Position numbers and translations under genes: made by a program. A stretch of DNA of 64,000 bases. Source: Saitoella complicata NRRL Y-17804. Lineage: Eukaryota > Ascomycota > Saitoellomycetes > Saitoellales > Saitoellaceae. The notes below the pieces were generated by a model. It searched no databases, had not been told where the DNA came from, and worked only from the letters and a program-made list of their open reading frames with translations. This document shows, piece by piece, positions 42,526 to 52,311 of the stretch; the first letter of the stretch is position 1; each line of letters begins with the position of its first letter. Location: positions 1 to 64,000 of the forward strand of contig NW_017566997.1 of the NCBI RefSeq assembly GCF_001661265.1. The letters run 5' to 3'.

Positions 42526-45500
42526 TTACTCGTCACCCTTGACGTTTTGTGCGACCCACTCAGCAGCTCTCTCCTTCACCTCGGTGACACTCACATCGTC
42601 ACCATGCTCCTTCTCGAAACCAAGCCACTTCTTGAAGATGAACTTGGCCTTCTTGCTCGATAACTTGAGAGCCAAGACACGGTTGAAGAGACGCCTGACG
42701 GCATCGGTCTCACCATGGGTAGTCTCGAGATCAAGGAGGATGTTCCACAGATCAAGACGCTTGGGGTATGAGCTAAGAAGACCCTCGAAAATCGTGCGTC
42801 CACGCTCGGCATCACCAGACTTGAACTCCATCTGCGCAAAACGGAGAATAGTCTTGATGTGCTTGCGCTTAGGCAAACTCTGAAGAGCACGCGGCAAAAG
42901 AGCACGAGCATCCTCGATGCTGCTGTTGTCGACCAGGAACTGAGCAAAGTTGCTCCAGACCTTGCTGGACTGGGAGAACTTCTTGACAGTCTTCTGGTGA
43001 AGCTCCTTCGCAGCCGCGATCTTCTGAGAACGGCCAAGGATATCGCAGAGGTGACCGTACACCTTTTTAGGCTCGTTGTACTGGCAAGCGCGCTTAAAGA
43101 CATCTTCCAGAGTCTCTTCAGAACCGAAGGTGTTCTCCAAGTTCATCATAGCAACCCAGACGTTGAGCTTCTCCTGCTCTTCGCGGTAGTTGATGCTCTT
43201 CAACGCACGCTCTCCAATCTCACGCGCTTTCTCGATCTCAGAAAGCTGGAGCTGGAAAGCCATGTAGTTGATCCAGAGGAAAGAGGAGTCTGGCGAACCG
43301 ATGAGCAAACGCTCGTAGTCAGAAGAAGTTTGAGGAGCCTGCTTGTCAAGGTCGGCGGTCTTGTCGATCTTAACGGCAGACTTCTTTGACTTCTTCTTCT
43401 TCTTGCTGGTGTTATCATCCTCATCTTCACTCTCTGAGTCAGAAGACTCGGCACCACCCTGCAGGGAAGCCATGACATCGCCAGACCAGTCGAAACCACC
43501 AACGGACAGAGCAGGCGCCTTCTCTGAAGACTCGTCATTTTCCTCGTCAGAGGCATCAGACATCTCCTCGTCCTCGACGTCATTCTCTTCAACGAAGTCA
43601 CCCTCCTGCTCATCATCATCGCTGCCCTCGTCGGCATCTTCATCCTCAAACTCGAAGCCCTCCATGTCCTCATCATCATCTTCATCCTCGTCCTCCTCGC
43701 CAGACTCAAGGCCTTCGATCTCCATCTCCTCATCGTCTTCAGAACCTTCCTCCTCGGAACTGTCGTCCTCCTCATCGTCCTCCTCAGCATCCTCAAAGTA
43801 AGAAGACTTGAGACCGAAGGAAACACGACGCTTGTCGGTGTCGATCTTCAAGATCTTAGCCTTGACGAGGTCACCCTCAGAGTAAACCTTGCTCAAGTCC
43901 TTAATCTTAGTGTCGGAGACCTCGGCAATGTGGCAGAGACCCGAGACAGAAGAGTCCTGAACGCGAATGAAGAGACCATAGTCAACAACCTTGGTGACGA
44001 GACCATCAACGATCTGGCCAGCCTCAAGGTCAGTCAATTTGATTCCCTCAGACCTGGTCTCAGAGACGGCCTTCTTCTTCAAAGACATCTCCACCCTGCT
44101 GTGCTCCTTGTCAACGGAAGCGATGCGACCCTCAACGAGCTGGTCCTTCTTGAACTTGGGCTTCCAGTCCTTGACGTACTCATCGAACAACTCGGCAATC
44201 TTGACACGAGCGACAACATTGCGACCAAGCGAAACGTACAAACCGTTGTCGGCAACGTTCCTGACGTAACCACGGACGACAGAGTCCTTCGTGAGGTCAC
44301 TGACGGTGTTGATCTCAGCATCGACCTTGGCGGCAGAGGAAGAGAGAGTCCTGGACACCCTGGTGGAACAGGCAATGCGCTTATTGGAAACATCCACCTC
44401 AACGACACAGACACGGACAATCTGGTCCTTCTCGAAGCCCTTGGTAGGCTCAGCAGAGTACTCGTCAGCAATATCGGTAAGGTAGACACGACCAATCAAC
44501 TCATCGCTCAACTGGACAATCAAACCCTGCTCAGTAATCTTGGTGACACGAGCGGGGATGATAGCGCCAACGCTGAGAGACTCGTAGTTGGTGATAGGGT
44601 TCTTCAAGGCGCGGGCAGAGAAGTTTACAAAGTTGTTCTTGTCGTCCTTGCTGACAGCCTTGACCTCAAGAGCGGCACCGACAGGGTAGTGCTCAGCAAG
44701 GTTCTGAATCTCGTCCACATTGTCGGAGGCATCGAGGATGTTGACACGACCACGGACGTTGGGGTTGAGAGTAACGAACAAACCGTAAGCGGCAACATTG
44801 TTGACGAAAACGGTGTACTTCTCACCAACCTTAATATCCGCATATCCCGGGATGTTGACCTCAGCCTTCTTCAACTCGGAAGGCTTCATGGTCAACTCCA
44901 AGACAGTGGGACCCTTGTTGCTCTTCTTGTGAGTAATAGCCAAAAAGCGGTGGTTCTTCGCGTCGTGCCATCCAAGGACCTTAACGTCGATGATCTGGTG
45001 AACGTTGAAGGCCTTGAGGGGGTTCTTCTTGTTTTTGACATCCTTGTACGAGTCATAAATCTGAGAAGCATCAATGCGTCCATGAACATTGCTAGCGAGC
45101 TCAACATTGATCTGAGACTCCTTGATTGAAGAGATCTTAGCCTTAGTGATGAACCCGGGTTGGTAGTCCTCAACGCAGGTGACGTTCTGGTCGATAGGCT
45201 TAGCAGCGAGCGTCTTACCCTCCGGCGCAACCTTCTTCTCCTTCTTCTCCTTGGGCTTGTCCTCGACAGTCTTCAACTCCCTGAAAGTCAACTGCAACCT
45301 GTTCTCCTCGCGGTTGACATCGGCTACTGTCGCAGTAACGCTCTGTCCCTGGCTGAAAAGAGCCTGAACGGAAGGAACGTACTGCTCAGACAAATGCGCC
45401 TTCAACGCCAACCCGACAAGATTACCCGCAAAACCAACAAAGACACCAAAGTCAGTAACATTCTTGACGTATCCAACGACCTTGTCACCGACATTGACAC

Positions 45501-47811
45501 CCTCAAGACTCTTGAGGAACTTGCCAGCCTTAGCGGCCTTAATCAAGGACTGCTTGTTCGACAAAACAAGAAGCTTGCTCCTCTCGTTCTTGGAGATAAC
45601 AACGAGCTCCTTCAATGTCTGTCCGACGCGCAACTTGGTGTGAACAGCCTTCGCCTTCGTAGAATCCTCATCGCTCAACTGCGGCAAGGAGATAATACCC
45701 TTAATCATATCCGGCAACACAGAAACAATGATCTGGTCCTCAGGCTTATCAGCGACGGTAGCAGAAACGACACCACCAACCTCGACCGCATCGAACTTCT
45801 GGGACTGGCCCTGCGACCAAGCCGCAGGATTCTTGCACGAAACACGCATCTTCTCGTTCTCGGCATCGACGGACTGGACCCAAACGCTAACGGTCTGTCC
45901 AACACGGAAGTGATCACGGGGGTTAGAGATGTATGCCTCACTCATCTCCGCAACCGGCAAGAACGCTTTGACACCACCAAAGAACTCAACCAACGCACCA
46001 TTATCCAACAACGTCACAAGGGTACCAACGGCATTCTGTCCGACCTCAACGCTCTCGAAAGATTGGATGAGCGGCAAATCAGAGTTCAACAAACTCTTCT
46101 TCAGGGTCAAGGCCACACGTCTCTTGGAAGGATCAGTAAAAACGACCTTTGCGTCGACGGACATTCCCTCCCTGAACTTCCTCTCCGGGTTCTGGAGGGC
46201 AGTATCGGCCATGTGAATCGTCGGAACCAACCCCGTAACACTATCCGTGATCTCAACAACAATACCAGCCCCAATAATCTTCCTAACCTCAACCTTAATG
46301 ACCTCACCAACCCTCACATCCTCCACCCTCAAGATCTTCTGCTCAAGGACCTTCTCCTCCATGGAGACGATGTAATACCCATCAACAGGCGCCCAACCAA
46401 CAATACGCGCACGATGGACAGAATCGAGTTTGTAAGCTCCAGTAGAAGCAGAAAGCGTCTCGATCTTCTTATCCGCTACACGCGAGATGTGGCAGAATCC
46501 CTGGATTCCAGAAACGCCCATATCCAACCACAACCCCTGCGTAGCCTCAACCTTCTTCACCTTCGCCGCCTCCACAATAGTTCCAATCGGCAAAGCCTCA
46601 AGCGGATCCTGACGAGCCTTGCCTTGGCGGATAGAGGCAGTGTTGAGCTCGAGCACGTGGTGGAGGAGAGACAACGCGACTTTCCGGGGTTCGGAGCCAG
46701 GGAAGGTGGAGATGACACGGGCGCGGATCGTGTCGCCCTCCTTGTATTTCTTGTTTGAGTTTGCGTCGAGGTGGAAGATGTCGACCGTTCCATCGACCAA
46801 CCCATACAACTTCGCCACGAGACCTTGTGTACCACGGACGGCGGTAACGAGTCCGTTGACGGTCGTTCCAGGGAGGAGTTGGTCAATTGACGAGATTTCC
46901 TGTAGAGGGACGGAAGCTTTCTTCGATGTGATATCGGCGGTGAGTTGGACGATTCGGCGGGAGGCAGGGATACCAGTTACGGAGGTAAGGAAAACCTGAC
47001 CTTCCCTAATCTTCGCAAACTCGAGTGTTCCAACATCCTTCTTTGCCACGAAACCAGTGATACCATTGATCCCGACATCCACGACAAGTCCGTGATCCTC
47101 AACCGACAACACAGCAGCTTGAAGCACGACGGTATTAGCGCAATCGTCCAACGTGAGTCCACCATTAACGAGTTCCGGGAAGAGAGAGAACTCAACCCTC
47201 TTCTTAAGCTTCTTCTCCACCGATCCCGTCGTGTTCTCGGTGACATACACCCGAACCCACTCCCCAACCCTAAACAAATCCTTCAAATCCGCACCCTCGA
47301 CATCTCCATCCTCCGCATCCTCATCCTCCGCATTCTTCATCTCCGCATCCAAATTCGCCGACAACTTGGGCGAAACGGCAGTAATGGGAACATACCCAGA
47401 AATATTGTTCGGCAGCGCAACGACCATATCCAACGCATTGATGCTCGAAATCTGTCCCAAAACAACAGTACCCTTCGCCAACCTCTTGAAACTCAATCCC
47501 TCTATTCTTGGTCCCTCAATCTTTTTCTCCGTCTCTGCTTCATCTTTCTTTCCGCTCTTTTGCTGCTTGTTGGGCTTAGGTTTCTGTGTCTTCCTCCTCT
47601 TGGCCTCAGGCGCCGCATCTGAAGTCCCGAACAAGACGTCCCGTGTAGCTTCGTTCGTGGCTTCCTTGTACTCGAGGGGTGTCAACACACTCGCTCCACC
47701 ACGGGGGAAATCCTGTTCGTCCGCACGCAGGGCGGATAACTCCCTCGAGACGGAGACGCCGTCGATTGTGCGCTTCTTGGAGGAGGAAGAGTCTCCTGGT
47801 GGTCCTGCCAT
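42526..47811 (-). CDS. RRP5: rRNA biogenesis protein RRP5
   Basis: 1761 residues, intronless. Rrp5 is the only factor needed for both small- and large-subunit pre-rRNA cleavages in the nucleolus. The N-terminal and central two thirds consist of repeated S1 RNA-binding folds, seen as recurring blocks such as VGDKVVGYVKNVTDFGVFV, VGEKYTVFVNNVAAYGLFV and AGQIVDGLVTKVVDYGLFI. A long acidic Glu/Asp/Ser linker (about genome 43400-43800) leads to a C-terminal HAT/TPR domain with SSFLWINYMAFQL, INYREEQEKLNVWVAMMNLEN and a final FKKWLGFEKEHGD. This matches yeast Rrp5 (1729 residues). Long antisense frames in this gene follow from its codon bias and are not genes. Confidence 0.96.
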   Translation of the reverse strand: MAGPPGDSSSSKKRTIDGVSVSRELSALRADEQDFPRGGASVLTPLEYKEATNEATRDVLFGTSDAAPEAKRRKTQKPKPNKQQKSGKKDEAETEKKIEGPRIEGLSFKRLAKGTVVLGQISSINALDMVVALPNNISGYVPITAVSPKLSANLDAEMKNAEDEDAEDGDVEGADLKDLFRVGEWVRVYVTENTTGSVEKKLKKRVEFSLFPELVNGGLTLDDCANTVVLQAAVLSVEDHGLVVDVGINGITGFVAKKDVGTLEFAKIREGQVFLTSVTGIPASRRIVQLTADITSKKASVPLQEISSIDQLLPGTTVNGLVTAVRGTQGLVAKLYGLVDGTVDIFHLDANSNKKYKEGDTIRARVISTFPGSEPRKVALSLLHHVLELNTASIRQGKARQDPLEALPIGTIVEAAKVKKVEATQGLWLDMGVSGIQGFCHISRVADKKIETLSASTGAYKLDSVHRARIVGWAPVDGYYIVSMEEKVLEQKILRVEDVRVGEVIKVEVRKIIGAGIVVEITDSVTGLVPTIHMADTALQNPERKFREGMSVDAKVVFTDPSKRRVALTLKKSLLNSDLPLIQSFESVEVGQNAVGTLVTLLDNGALVEFFGGVKAFLPVAEMSEAYISNPRDHFRVGQTVSVWVQSVDAENEKMRVSCKNPAAWSQGQSQKFDAVEVGGVVSATVADKPEDQIIVSVLPDMIKGIISLPQLSDEDSTKAKAVHTKLRVGQTLKELVVISKNERSKLLVLSNKQSLIKAAKAGKFLKSLEGVNVGDKVVGYVKNVTDFGVFVGFAGNLVGLALKAHLSEQYVPSVQALFSQGQSVTATVADVNREENRLQLTFRELKTVEDKPKEKKEKKVAPEGKTLAAKPIDQNVTCVEDYQPGFITKAKISSIKESQINVELASNVHGRIDASQIYDSYKDVKNKKNPLKAFNVHQIIDVKVLGWHDAKNHRFLAITHKKSNKGPTVLELTMKPSELKKAEVNIPGYADIKVGEKYTVFVNNVAAYGLFVTLNPNVRGRVNILDASDNVDEIQNLAEHYPVGAALEVKAVSKDDKNNFVNFSARALKNPITNYESLSVGAIIPARVTKITEQGLIVQLSDELIGRVYLTDIADEYSAEPTKGFEKDQIVRVCVVEVDVSNKRIACSTRVSRTLSSSAAKVDAEINTVSDLTKDSVVRGYVRNVADNGLYVSLGRNVVARVKIAELFDEYVKDWKPKFKKDQLVEGRIASVDKEHSRVEMSLKKKAVSETRSEGIKLTDLEAGQIVDGLVTKVVDYGLFIRVQDSSVSGLCHIAEVSDTKIKDLSKVYSEGDLVKAKILKIDTDKRRVSFGLKSSYFEDAEEDDEEDDSSEEEGSEDDEEMEIEGLESGEEDEDEDDDEDMEGFEFEDEDADEGSDDDEQEGDFVEENDVEDEEMSDASDEENDESSEKAPALSVGGFDWSGDVMASLQGGAESSDSESEDEDDNTSKKKKKSKKSAVKIDKTADLDKQAPQTSSDYERLLIGSPDSSFLWINYMAFQLQLSEIEKAREIGERALKSINYREEQEKLNVWVAMMNLENTFGSEETLEDVFKRACQYNEPKKVYGHLCDILGRSQKIAAAKELHQKTVKKFSQSSKVWSNFAQFLVDNSSIEDARALLPRALQSLPKRKHIKTILRFAQMEFKSGDAERGRTIFEGLLSSYPKRLDLWNILLDLETTHGETDAVRRLFNRVLALKLSSKKAKFIFKKWLGFEKEHGDDVSVTEVKERAAEWVAQNVKGDE

Positions 47812-48125
47812 TGTCGTCGCGATTTGCTCCCTCGACGGTGTACGGGTTGCTGCTTCGTAGGCCCGGCACTTTTTTGGGAGGGCGCGCAGGGGTGGAGGGC
47901 AAACTCTGAGATCACGTGGGACTAAGGAAAAGACTTGGGAGCAAGGAAATGTAAATTGTCAATAGCCGTCGAGTATACCGCTGAGCCTCTTCGTCAAGAA
48001 TCCTTCTTTCTGTCTCTCCCATGGTATCTTTTGCGCGCTCCAATTCGTGTCCTGCCAACATCCAGTTACTTGCGCTGCTTGCGTCGACGTACGTCGCGTC
48101 TCCCATAGATTCAATCGTTCAATGC
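47812..48125. other. intergenic region between SRP9/21 and RRP5
   Basis: 314 bases holding the RRP5 promoter and the 3' flank of the SRP gene. No element is recognised. Confidence 0.5.
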
Positions 48126-48669
48126 TCATCGCTTTCCCTTCTTCTTCTTTCCCTTGGGTTTTGGGTCAGTTGTTGCCTGTACAGGCGTCGCCGTCCCCGT
48201 TCCCGGCGCAGAAGAAGATGCGGGCGGTACGACCTCCGCCTGCTCCACCGATGCATCCTCCATCACGACATCTATCACCGCCTACATTAGCATCCCTCCA
48301 CACATTCCTACTCTCTCGACACTACCTACCTTCATCCTCTCGAGCCTGTGCTTGACTCGACACCATATACCGCCCCAAACTCCCCAACGCACTCATGATC
48401 CTCCCAACCTCCGCAGCACGATCCGTGGTGTATTTGATACATGTTCCAGATACTGGGTCGAAGGTTTTTACGGTGAGATGTGAGTCGTTGACTTTTGCTG
48501 AGGCATGGTAGGTTGTGGTTATTCTTGTCTATATCACCATACATACAATTAGTTACCGTAACTTTGCGAAACGGTGAGGAGTGACGCGTACGGTTTGTGG
48601 GCGCGCTTTGAGGAGGAGGGCGGAGCGGTCGATGTATTCTGGGAGGGTGAGGGTTGAGGATTTGGCCAT
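48126..48669 (-). CDS. SRP21: signal recognition particle subunit SRP9/SRP21
   Basis: The small Alu-domain subunit of SRP, which slows elongation while ribosomes dock at the ER. Three exons (48669..48592, 48528..48330, 48271..48126) with introns of 63 and 58 nt give 140 residues. Exon 1 encodes MAKSSTLTLPEYIDRSALLL; exon 2 continues TRITTTYHASAKVNDSHLTVKTFD and CIKYTTDRAAEVGRIMSALG, the SRP9/21 fold. Exon 3 adds an acidic and Pro-rich tail ending KPKGKKKKGKR, like the basic tail of fungal Srp21. All junctions keep frame and the last splice creates Glu-Asp. Frames starting further upstream (48846) ignore the conserved start and are not used. Confidence 0.85.
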
Positions 48670-49167
48670 TTTGTGTTGCGATCGCGGATGGTGTAGGGGT
48701 TGCGAGGGAGCTGCGGGCTCGAGGGCAGCCTGTACGTCTCGGTGCCTAGCGGAGGGGACTCTACCAAATATCAACGATTTGAGAGAGGAAGGTAACGTTT
48801 TGAACAGCTGAACAACCGATCCCTCCATCAGGCCTTTGTCTTTCAAGGCCTTTTTATTATACTCACCAAGTTAGCACAACTTCAGCGTACCTCTCTTCTT
48901 CCGCTTCGTCCGATCCTCGGGGAACGCCCGGCACACCACCCAAACATTTTGAGACCTCACGTCCTACCGACGGCGTATGCAATCGTGAATAAACCCCAAG
49001 TACGGTATCAAGTGCAGGCTATACAAGCCTCCTTACCTCTCTTGCCGTCAAGATATACCATCAGCCTCCGCGCTGTCCGCTCCGGCGCAATAGCCCAGCT
49101 TCTCTCCCGTTACCACGAAGTCTCCCGCGGCCTACCCCCCACGCCATTCCCCTCCCTATCAACCCTC
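48670..49167. other. divergent promoter between SRP9/21 and RNase H1
   Basis: About 500 bases between divergent start codons. From about 48950 the RNase H1 frame stays open without an ATG, which is discussed as a possible extended start. No RNA gene is seen. Confidence 0.5.
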
Positions 49168-50193
49168 ATGCCACAACCGAGATCGAAAGGAAAGAGCAAG
49201 TATTATGCGGTTGTTCGAGGCCGGACACCGGGGGTTTATAGGGATTGGGCGACGTGTGAGAGGGAGGTCAAGGGACACACTGGGGCGGTGTATAAGAGTT
49301 TTCCGAGTGAGGATGCGGCGAGGGAGTTTTTGAGGACAGGGGGGAAGAGCTCGGTACCGGATGACAGTCTCGCTGCTTTCAAGGCTGGGAGTGGGATAAA
49401 GAGAGGCGTGGCGGACGAGATAGACCTCACGCCATTCAAGAAAGCTCGTACCGCAGCACAACTACCAGCACGCCCACCCTCACCAATATCGAAATCAAAA
49501 GACAAAACCGAATGGCTAGAAGTCTACACCGACGGCTCCTGCCTCGGTAACGGGAAACGCAACCCCGTCGCCGGCGTGGGCGTCTACTTCGGTCCCGCAG
49601 ACCCCCGAAACTGCACCGAACGTCTCCCCGGCCCAACACAAACAAATAACCGCGCCGAACTCACCGCAATCATCCGTGCGCTCGAACGTACCTCCAAGGG
49701 GGAGAACGTGCGGATTTGGACGGATTCGCAGTATTCGATTGGGTGTTTGACGAAGTGGTGGAGGGGGTGGGTTGCGAAAGGCTGGAAGGGCGCGACGGGG
49801 AAGGGTGTTGAGAATGTCGATCTCATCAAAAAGGCGCTCGAGCTCCTACGGAGACGCGGGGTTGGGAAGATTAAATTCGAGTACGTGCGCGGGCATGTCG
49901 GAATCCATGGAAACGAAATGGCAGATCAACTCGCCGTGAACGGATCCCTCCACGGCAGCCCAATCTCTCGAGAGCCGAGCCTACCGCCTTCGCGTAGCCC
50001 AACACCGGAGTTGGAGGAGGTTATGCCGAAGATTGCAGTTGGGGCTGTGAGGAAGAGTCCGGAGACGGGGGAGATTGAGGAGGAGGAGTATGTTGATGAT
50101 ATGTTGGAGTTGACGGAGGAGGATTTTAGGCAGTTGGATGAGATTGCGGCTGAGAAGGGGGAGGGGGGTGTGGGGCGGAGCCGGGGTGGATAA
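49168..50193 (+). CDS. RNH1: ribonuclease H1
   Basis: 341 residues. RNase H1 cuts RNA in RNA:DNA hybrids, removing R-loops and primers. The N-terminal hybrid-binding domain (about 1-55) reads KYYAVVRGRTPGVYRDWATCEREVKGHTGAVYKSF. The catalytic domain (about 110-265) has the four carboxylates in place: YTDGSCLGNG (first Asp), NNRAELTAIIRAL (Glu), IWTDSQYSI (Asp), and YVRGHVGIHGNEMADQLA (His and last Asp). The C-terminal 75 residues are acidic and disordered. The ATG at 49168 (MPQPRSKGKSK) is the first in frame. The reading frame stays open for about 73 codons upstream without an ATG, with Arg/Ser-rich composition. Confidence 0.94.
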   Translation: MPQPRSKGKSKYYAVVRGRTPGVYRDWATCEREVKGHTGAVYKSFPSEDAAREFLRTGGKSSVPDDSLAAFKAGSGIKRGVADEIDLTPFKKARTAAQLPARPPSPISKSKDKTEWLEVYTDGSCLGNGKRNPVAGVGVYFGPADPRNCTERLPGPTQTNNRAELTAIIRALERTSKGENVRIWTDSQYSIGCLTKWWRGWVAKGWKGATGKGVENVDLIKKALELLRRRGVGKIKFEYVRGHVGIHGNEMADQLAVNGSLHGSPISREPSLPPSRSPTPELEEVMPKIAVGAVRKSPETGEIEEEEYVDDMLELTEEDFRQLDEIAAEKGEGGVGRSRGG

Positions 50194-50459
50194 GCGAGTC
50201 GAGTAGGGTTTTGGGAGGATGTTTTATTCATTGCATTTGCATCAAACCGATGACACGGTTTAACTAGCGTGTGTAAGATAGTGCGTACACAGCATGGTAA
50301 CAGCATTTATGATCAGAATAGAGGATGACGCCAGAATTCTTCGTTCAGAGAAGTTTTCATCGTAACGAATTGCAGTGGGCGTGATCAACACGACCATCGA
50401 ATTACTTATATCAGATACCCCAAAGATACTCCGCCATTCCAACCCATCTCCACGCAACA

Positions 50460-51806
50460 TCACACCTCACCTCCCCCCACCTCCACCTCCCCATCCTCCC
50501 TCGTAGTCTCCCAATTCATCAACACAAACCCGCCAAACACCAACCCCGCCCCAACCCAATACCCCCCACCCACCTCCCTTCCCCTCCACACCTCCCCCCC
50601 CAACGCCAACGGAATCGTCAAACTAATCCCAACCGTCGCAGTCAACGGCGTCGTCAACAGCGTACTCCATGCCCACAAATAATCCGACACGAACGCGATC
50701 CCAGCATTAACTGCCACGACCGCTGCGATGGTACGAGAGGGCGGAAGGGAGAATGTCTCGATGGAGAGGTAGGAGAGGAGGGGGAGGAGGGGGCCGAGGA
50801 GGGATAGGGAGAAGAGTCCGACGAAGCCGAAGAAGAGGGACATGGAGATTCGGGATTCGGAGTTGATGCGGAGTTTGAGGAGGACGGTGTAGCAACCATA
50901 CAACCCCGCTCCCGCGAGCGCCAAGCAATCGCCCCAGATGACGATTCCACCTTTAGAGGGTACGGGGTTGGAGACGGAGGAGGATGAGGAGTCCGATACT
51001 GCGACGAGGATGACACCGAAGATCGAGGCGCAGAGTGCGGTGAATTTGAGCCAGGTGAAGGTTTCGACACCGAGCAGCGCTCCGAACGCGAGGGTGAAAA
51101 ATCCGGACATGGAGGAGATGATGGTGAAGGAGGAGACGGTTGTGTAGGCGAGCGACGCGTTCCCGAAATAGTTTGCGAAGAACCAGAGGAGGGAGAAAGT
51201 GAACGCTAACCGGATCGTTTCTTTTATTGTGAGTTTGTCGGAAGTGGTGGGGGCTTTTGAGGTGAGGGATGATTGGTAGGAGTTGGAGCGATGGAGGGGT
51301 CCGGGTTCGGGGGAGGACGTCCGGCTGAGGAGTGGTGTACGAGACTGGACGTCAAGATCCGCTGCGGCTCCTTCCAAAGCACGCTGCGTCTTCCTCCTCC
51401 TCCGCTCTTCTTGTTCCGCATCCCATGCCTCTAAATCACCAGTATGTATACTCCGCGCTGGACTCGGTGTCTGCGCCCAGAATACAACGCCTGGCTGTGC
51501 TGCTCCTGCTTTCTTCGCAGCCCGTCGTTCCCGCCATCGACGGAACGCGAAGGGGATGAGGAAGAAAGCAAAAGTCCCGGTGTTGATATAGGTTATCAGA
51601 AATGGCTTGAAGTATGTCTTTGATGGATCTTGTGATGATCCGAAGAGTGCTGATATGATGAATGAGGATGTCACCCTGGCGAGGAACAGTAAGATTAGAA
51701 GTTCGCGAAGTGGAGGGGTATTCACTCACCACATGACCACCACCACCAGTAAAAGAGCGATACCCGCTACATGTCTCCGGGCCTTCGTCGAGGATGGTCG
51801 GGACAT
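50460..51806 (-). CDS. SLC35F-type drug/metabolite transporter (YML018c/Thi74-like)
   Basis: 430 residues with ten likely membrane helices. Exons 51806..51730 and 51675..50460 flank a 54-nt intron (GTGAGT, CTCGCCAG) that splits the Trp codon in VVVVMW-VTSSFII. Exon 1 encodes MSRPSSTKARRHVAGIALLL, the start of helix 1. Family blocks include KPFLITYINTGTF, NYFGNASLAYTTVSSFTIISSMSGFFTL and VWAWSTLLTTPLTATVGISLTIPLAL (read as shorter pieces). A cytosolic loop of about 120 Ser/Arg-rich residues follows helix 2. Yeast relatives sit in vacuolar membranes; substrate is unknown. The short first exon means a continuous frame begins with GTG, not ATG. Divergent from the AT-hook gene. Confidence 0.85.
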
Positions 51807-52311
51807 TGGGAATCTGTGAGGATGGACGAGGATGGGTGTATTTTGGGATTTTTGCGGAGCACGCAACCTGCAAGCCTTCAATATACTTGCATGGGCAGCC
51901 GAAGCCGAGCGGGAGCTGCTTGAAATGGTCGCAAACTGTTTTGATGGAAGGTGTGGCACCTCAGCTGGTCTTTTTCTGTTCCCATGTATCGTCTTCCAAC
52001 AGTCCGTCCACCGACGTCGGGGACCCTGCTGCCTGGCCATACGGACTTTGCATGAAGCGACCCGAGCGCGTCTCCGCGTATTACAAGTCAACGAAAGTCG
52101 ACAGTCGCAGCAGAAGTTTATCAAGAGAAGCTCGAGCTTACTGGTCGCATTCAGCAGGTCTTTACATCCTGGGCCATCCGCTGTCCGGACAGCAAGAGCT
52201 TGCGCAGCGTTGTCTTGAACCTGATAGAGACCGTACGCGTGGACGTACACCCTGATCCGGCGCATACACCCCCCCCTCTATCCACCGCGCATCATCAGCG
52301 CAACTCCAGCA
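51807..52311. other. divergent promoter between the SLC35F-like and AT-hook genes
   Basis: Half a kilobase of shared upstream sequence. Overlapping frames on both strands (51794-52255) have no motif and are unlikely to be genes. Confidence 0.5.

Noticed and set aside
43930-46758. Two long open frames on the plus strand (399 and 532 codons) opposite RRP5
   Set aside because: They are antisense to a strongly supported 1761-residue gene, have repetitive composition mirroring its codon bias, and show no domain.
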